From: Ustilaginoidea virens
Lineage: Eukaryota > Ascomycota > Sordariomycetes > Hypocreales > Clavicipitaceae
DNA length: 64,000 nt
Direction: 5' to 3'
NCBI RefSeq assembly: GCF_000687475.1
Contig: NW_025064823.1
Span: 1 to 64,000, forward strand
Shown here one piece after another: positions 44,301-64,000 of the stretch. The notes under the pieces are model-generated. The model saw nothing but the letters and a program-made list of their open reading frames with translations. It ran no database searches and was not told the origin of the DNA. Position 1 is the first letter of the stretch; every line of letters begins with the position of its first letter. The position numbers were made by a program, and so were the translations under genes.

Positions 44301-44597
44301 GGTGTTATAGCTATGTTTGCTGCATTAGTAGCTATTTTAGCTTTACCTTACACAGACTTAGGTAGAACTAAAGGTTTACAATTCAGACCTTTAAGTAAAA
44401 TACTCTTCTACATATTTGTAGCTAACTTCTTAATACTACAACAATTAGGTGCAAAACACGTTGAAAGTCCATTTATAGAATTTGGACAAATAAGTACTGC
44501 ATTATACTTTGCTCATTTCTTTGTATTAGTGCCTGCAATTAGTATAATAGAAAACACATTAATAGATTTATATTTAGCAAATAATAAATCAAGATAA
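35383..44597 (+). CDS. cob: Cytochrome b, seven exons
   Basis: Exons 35383-35583, 37178-37369, 38550-38646, 39869-39884, 41660-41715, 43041-43301 and 44251-44597; 389 codons plus stop. Core of complex III; b-type haems and both quinone sites. Conserved [15 protein letters not shown] (exon 1), [20 protein letters not shown] with haem His residues (exon 2), [20 protein letters not shown] (exon 3), NRFFALHF (exon 5), [14 protein letters not shown] across exons 6-7. Exon 4 is 16 bases and exon 5 is 56. All junctions keep frame with T before and G at the end of each intron. Confidence 0.95.
35810..35858. repeat. Hairpin repeat, family A
   Basis: GTTTTTACTTCTTAGTTTGA / AGTAAAAACTAAGAAGCG followed by CAAGCG. 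Almost identical to the unit at 9746. Confidence 0.85.
35874..37146 (+). pseudogene. LAGLIDADG endonuclease of cob intron 1, frameshifted
   Basis: First part from ATG 35874 with motif 1 [14 protein letters not shown] (about 35956). A run of T near 36118-36126 shifts the frame; it continues [14 protein letters not shown] ... to motif 2 [14 protein letters not shown] (about 36380). A second shift or stop near 36490 separates the C-terminal part ([20 protein letters not shown], then a NUMOD1-like [20 protein letters not shown]). Two lesions, one homopolymeric; most likely decayed. Confidence 0.75.
37370..38221 (+). CDS. GIY-YIG endonuclease fused to cob exon 2
   Basis: In frame with exon 2, 283 codons of intron sequence. 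[15 protein letters not shown]...YYIGSAS (about 37567-37626), [15 protein letters not shown], then NUMOD3-like GFGYKHTE-type ([14 protein letters not shown]) and [14 protein letters not shown], and a NUMOD1/HTH tail ([18 protein letters not shown]). One UGA Trp near the end. Intact. Confidence 0.88.
37370..38549 (+). mobile_element. cob intron 2, group I (ID-like)
   Basis: The core follows the ORF and differs from the others: GACCTGACAGGGTCATTGAA near 38306, GCGACAGACTGGGTCACTG near 38414, and AATGCACAGTCGGAAC near 38456. It resembles the cytochrome b introns with GIY-YIG ORFs known from other fungi. Confidence 0.85.
38647..39533 (+). CDS. LAGLIDADG endonuclease/maturase fused to cob exon 3
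   Basis: In frame with exon 3; about 295 codons. Two hydrophobic leader pieces ([20 protein letters not shown]), motif 1 [16 protein letters not shown] (about 38790), motif 2 [14 protein letters not shown] (about 39211). Close paralogue of the ORF in cob intron 5 (shared [20 protein letters not shown](F/Y)NL). This lineage includes the bI3-type maturase-endonucleases of other fungi. No lesion. Confidence 0.87.
38647..39868 (+). mobile_element. cob intron 3, group I
   Basis: After the ORF: TTAGTGGCAAATGGGGAAAA near 39590, GACGTTCAACGACTAATGAG near 39699, AAGACATAGTCTAATTG near 39803. It starts within the VE-F-I codons of exon 3. Confidence 0.85.
39885..41659 (+). mobile_element. cob intron 4, group I, carrying a non-endonuclease ORF
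   Basis: Core complete early: TTGATGCTGGAAAATC near 39935, GACAATCAGCAGGGGTC near 40006, TTCAGAGGCTAAACGC near 40049, AAGATATAGTCCGAAC near 40148. From 40200 to the 3' splice site the intron holds a membrane-protein ORF and no LAGLIDADG or GIY-YIG motif. Confidence 0.85.
40420..41556 (+). CDS. Unrecognised multi-helix membrane protein with Gly/Ala-rich core (ORF378)
   Basis: 378 codons, ATG to TAA, with UGA Trp codons. Not a family I recognise. Layout: two N-terminal membrane helices ([28 protein letters not shown]), a polar stretch ([20 protein letters not shown]), a Gly/Ala-rich block of about 70 residues with small-x3-small spacing ([29 protein letters not shown]), then a tandem repeat of about 95 residues, each copy with two membrane helices and a KYIINKDxxKY loop (40960-41242 and 41272-41550). 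An intact relative of the relic at 17542. It stands in the peripheral part of a group I intron, not fused to the exon. It could be a plasmid gene captured by the intron, or a pore or scaffold-like protein; both are guesses. Confidence 0.7.
41716..43040 (+). mobile_element. cob intron 5, group I
   Basis: CCCAATTGCTTGGAACCC near 41741, AATAAGCAGCAAAG near 41780, GAGTTCAACGACTAAACGG near 41835, GATATAGTCTAAAC near 41887, all before the ORF. Confidence 0.85.
41928..42833 (+). CDS. LAGLIDADG endonuclease, cob intron 5
   Basis: 301 codons from ATG 41928, free-standing within the intron. An N-terminal hydrophobic helix ([16 protein letters not shown]) may target the inner membrane. Motif 1 [15 protein letters not shown] (about 42096), motif 2 [14 protein letters not shown] (about 42515). 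Paralogue of the cob intron 3 ORF. No lesion. Confidence 0.87.
43302..44250 (+). mobile_element. cob intron 6, group I
   Basis: GAATTGCTGGAAAACC near 43333, GATAATCAGCAGGATAG near 43378, TTCAGAGACTATACACG near 43420, GAAGATATAGTCCGACC near 43453. Splits the W-Y codons of PEWYLLPFY. Confidence 0.87.
43506..44201 (+). CDS. LAGLIDADG_2 (I-SceI-like) endonuclease, cob intron 6
   Basis: 231 codons, free-standing, one UGA Trp at 43959. Motif 1 [15 protein letters not shown] (about 43629), motif 2 [13 protein letters not shown] (about 43950), and the I-SceI-like ending ([19 protein letters not shown]). A different lineage from the other cob ORFs, related to the broken ORF of rnl intron 6. Intact. 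Confidence 0.88.
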
Positions 44598-44653
44598 TAG
44601 ATCTATTAGTAATGTAAATACCCTTTTATAGTAATTTTTTTTATTACTATAAA

Positions 44654-44725
44654 AGATTATGCTGTAAACGGATTTACACTGTGATTGCAAATCATTAGTT
44701 CGAGGTTCAATTCCTCCATAATCTT
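44654..44725 (+). tRNA. trnC: tRNA-Cys (GCA)
   Basis: Acceptor AGATTAT/ATAATCT, anticodon stem GTGAT/ATCAT around TGCAA (GCA), T-arm CGAGG-TTCAATT-CCTC. Between cob and cox1. Confidence 0.88.
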
Positions 44726-45053
44726 ACCATAAAAAACTTAACTATAAAAAAATCTTTAATACTTATTATATTAAATAATTTGCTATATTTATAATATAGA
44801 ATATATGATTATATAAAGTCAATTTAATTTACTATTTACTATTTAAGTATTAAGAGAGTATGTTATAATTTATTAGTATATAAAAGCGAAATAAATATAT
44901 TTACTTAGACTTATACGTGAATTTAGATAGAACTTATTTGTTCAATTAGTTACTCATTATTAATGTTATTTTATCTAAAAACTATACTCTTTTTTCTTTG
45001 CAATCTTGAAATTAGAAGGTACCCGAAACTTGAAATTAAGATCTGAAATATCA
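44726..45053 (+). other. trnC-cox1 spacer
   Basis: About 330 AT-rich bases. No ORF, tRNA or strong hairpin seen. Presumably carries the cox1 leader; I cannot point to a promoter. Confidence 0.5.
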
Positions 45054-62718
<17,665 letters not shown>

Positions 62719-62762
62719 ATTTATCTTTATAGAAGAAATATTATAAATTTATAGTATTTCAA

Positions 62763-62833
62763 GCCTCATTAGCTCAATGGTAGAGCATGATACTTCTAAT
62801 ATCAGGACCTTAGTTCGACTCTGAGATGGGGTA
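62763..62833 (+). tRNA. trnR: tRNA-Arg (UCU)
   Basis: Acceptor GCCTCAT/ATGGGGT with two G-U pairs, anticodon stem TGATA/TATCA around CTTCTAA, anticodon TCT. Between cox1 and nad1. Confidence 0.88.
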
Positions 62834-62988
62834 TATTTCCTTAATAATAAATAGTTTATTAATATATTAAATATTTTTGACTATTTTTGCTACTAGGTTA
62901 TCAAAAGTTTAATATGTAATCCGTTATATATTATTAATTTTTTATAATATAAAAGGAATATTAACTAGTATTTAACATATAAATAAAA

Positions 62989-63132
62989 ATGAATTTACCG
63001 TTAACTGTTATTTCAATCATTGAAAATCTATTATTAATGTTACCTGCATTATTAGTAGTTGCATATGTAACTGTAGCTGAAAGAAAAACTATGGCTAGTA
63101 TGCAAAGAAGATTAGGGCCAAATGCTGTAGGT
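62989..63132 (+). CDS. nad1: NADH dehydrogenase subunit 1, exon 1 (gene continues beyond the window)
   Basis: 48 codons: LPALLVVAYVTVAERKTMAS, then MQRRLGPNAVG, the conserved N-terminus of ND1 at the quinone-binding end of complex I. The intron begins after GGT (63132, T as expected). The remaining exons are outside the window. Confidence 0.93.
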
Positions 63133-64000
63133 CAAAAGAATAACCGTTTTTACCTTAAAAGATTTTATCGTACATCTAGTTATGATAGAGCTATAGAGGT
63201 TTTATATAAAAATCGTAAAGCCCCTGTGTGGGCAAGCTATCCTTTTAAATAAAATGTAGTAAGTATTTGTAAAGATTTATTATCTTAAAGAGCTCTTAGT
63301 ACTTTTTTTTTAAGGATTTAAAAGGTAAAGATGGTATATATATGTTCACTTTAAAAAAGAAATAATCCTAATATTTTTTATATTGGTAGAGCTAAAGATT
63401 TTCAAAGGAGATAAAAAAGCCATTTTAATGTTAATTTAAACGACAGATTCCAGACGTTTGCTAAAACTGTTGGTTGAGACAAATTCGAATTTTCTATAAT
63501 AGAAATTTGCGATTTAAATATCCAGAAAAAAAAAGAGAATTATTTCTTGCAAAAATACTTACCCTTATTAAATACTATATTTAAAAGTAATTTAAATGAT
63601 ATTCAAACTTACGATTATTTATATGAATTACTTAAACTTAAACAATTACAATCAAATTTTGAAAATAAGTATAAAGGTATTAGAATTTATCTGTACGAAT
63701 ATGTTAATGGAGAGTTAGGTACTAATTGTAGTATATTTAATAGTATTAACGAGTTATCAAATTACTTAGGTGTAGCTAGAGAAACTTTAAATGTTTATTT
63801 AAATACATATGTACCATATAAAAATAACTTGTTTTTAACCAATAAAATAGAATCTTTTGAACTAGTCGATAAACTAATAAACGACGCTACACTAGGTTTA
63901 GATTTAAATCGAACTATAGCCAAAAAGGTTAATGTATTTTATAGAAGAAAAGGGTACTATTATTAAAAATACATATGAGTCTAAAGGTGTAGTAGCTAAA
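63133..64000 (+). mobile_element. nad1 intron 1, 5' part (group I presumed)
   Basis: Follows exon 1 and runs past the window end. The frame stays open from exon 1 for 39 codons to 63250-63252. I see no clear core element yet, so the core presumably lies beyond 64000. Confidence 0.65.
63310..63966 (+). pseudogene. GIY-YIG endonuclease of nad1 intron 1, N-terminal part broken
   Basis: KGKDGIYMFTLKK (63330) and FYIGRAKDFQR (about 63379) form the GIY-YIG module, but TAA and shifts lie between and after them (63365, 63413). DRFQTFAKTVGWDKFEFSII (63440-63500) follows, then a run of nine A near 63527. From about 63547 the frame is open to 63966, with a NUMOD1-like tail (SINELSNYLGVARETLNVYL). Probably decayed; homopolymers make a sequencing check useful. 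Confidence 0.65.

Noticed and set aside
63133..63252. Extra 39 codons after nad1 exon 1 as part of ND1
   Set aside because: The sequence after PNAVG does not resemble ND1 (expected YYGLLQ-type); it is intron read-through.

Overview
The window is about 64 kb of an AT-rich fungal mitochondrial genome. Every protein gene lies on the + strand. Reading UGA as Trp (genetic code 4) is required throughout the conserved proteins, and the gene set is that of a filamentous ascomycete. The order rnl - tRNA cluster - nad2 - nad3 - atp9 - cox2 - nad4L - nad5 - cob - cox1 - nad1 is the one known from Sordariomycetes and Leotiomycetes; I cannot place it more precisely.

Layout. 1-11.8 kb: large-subunit rRNA gene, split by six group I introns, one of which carries rps3. 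11.8-20.9 kb: tRNA genes T, E, fM, M, L(UAA), A, F, K, L(UAG), Q, H, M. Between them are relics: a decayed family-B DNA polymerase of the linear mitochondrial plasmid type (13.2-16.2 kb), pieces of GIY-YIG and LAGLIDADG endonuclease genes, a duplicated decayed trnF, and a broken copy of an unrecognised membrane-protein gene. 20.9-30 kb: nad2, nad3, atp9 and cox2, with a segmental duplication and insertion between atp9 and cox2. 30-35 kb: nad4L and nad5, overlapping by one base. 35.4-44.6 kb: cob in seven exons. 45-62.7 kb: cox1 in thirteen exons. 63-64 kb: first exon of nad1 and the start of its intron.

I count 30 introns: rnl 6, nad2 1, nad3 1, cox2 1, nad5 2, cob 6, cox1 12, nad1 1. One is group II (cox1 intron 1, with an intact reverse transcriptase) and the rest look like group I. 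Most carry a homing endonuclease ORF of the LAGLIDADG or GIY-YIG type, often fused in frame to the upstream exon. Several are broken by a stop, a frameshift or a small insertion, so active, decaying and dead elements coexist. Exon boundaries in the protein genes were set by frame continuity plus the group I rule (U before the intron, G at its end). They give full-length nad2 (560 aa), nad3 (137), cox2 (249), nad5 (660), cob (389) and cox1 (528).

The least explained part is a small family of membrane-protein ORFs: an intact 378-codon gene inside cob intron 4, where a homing endonuclease gene would usually sit; a broken homologue downstream of the plasmid polymerase relic; and an ORF of similar topology inserted between atp9 and cox2 behind a copy of the cox2 leader.
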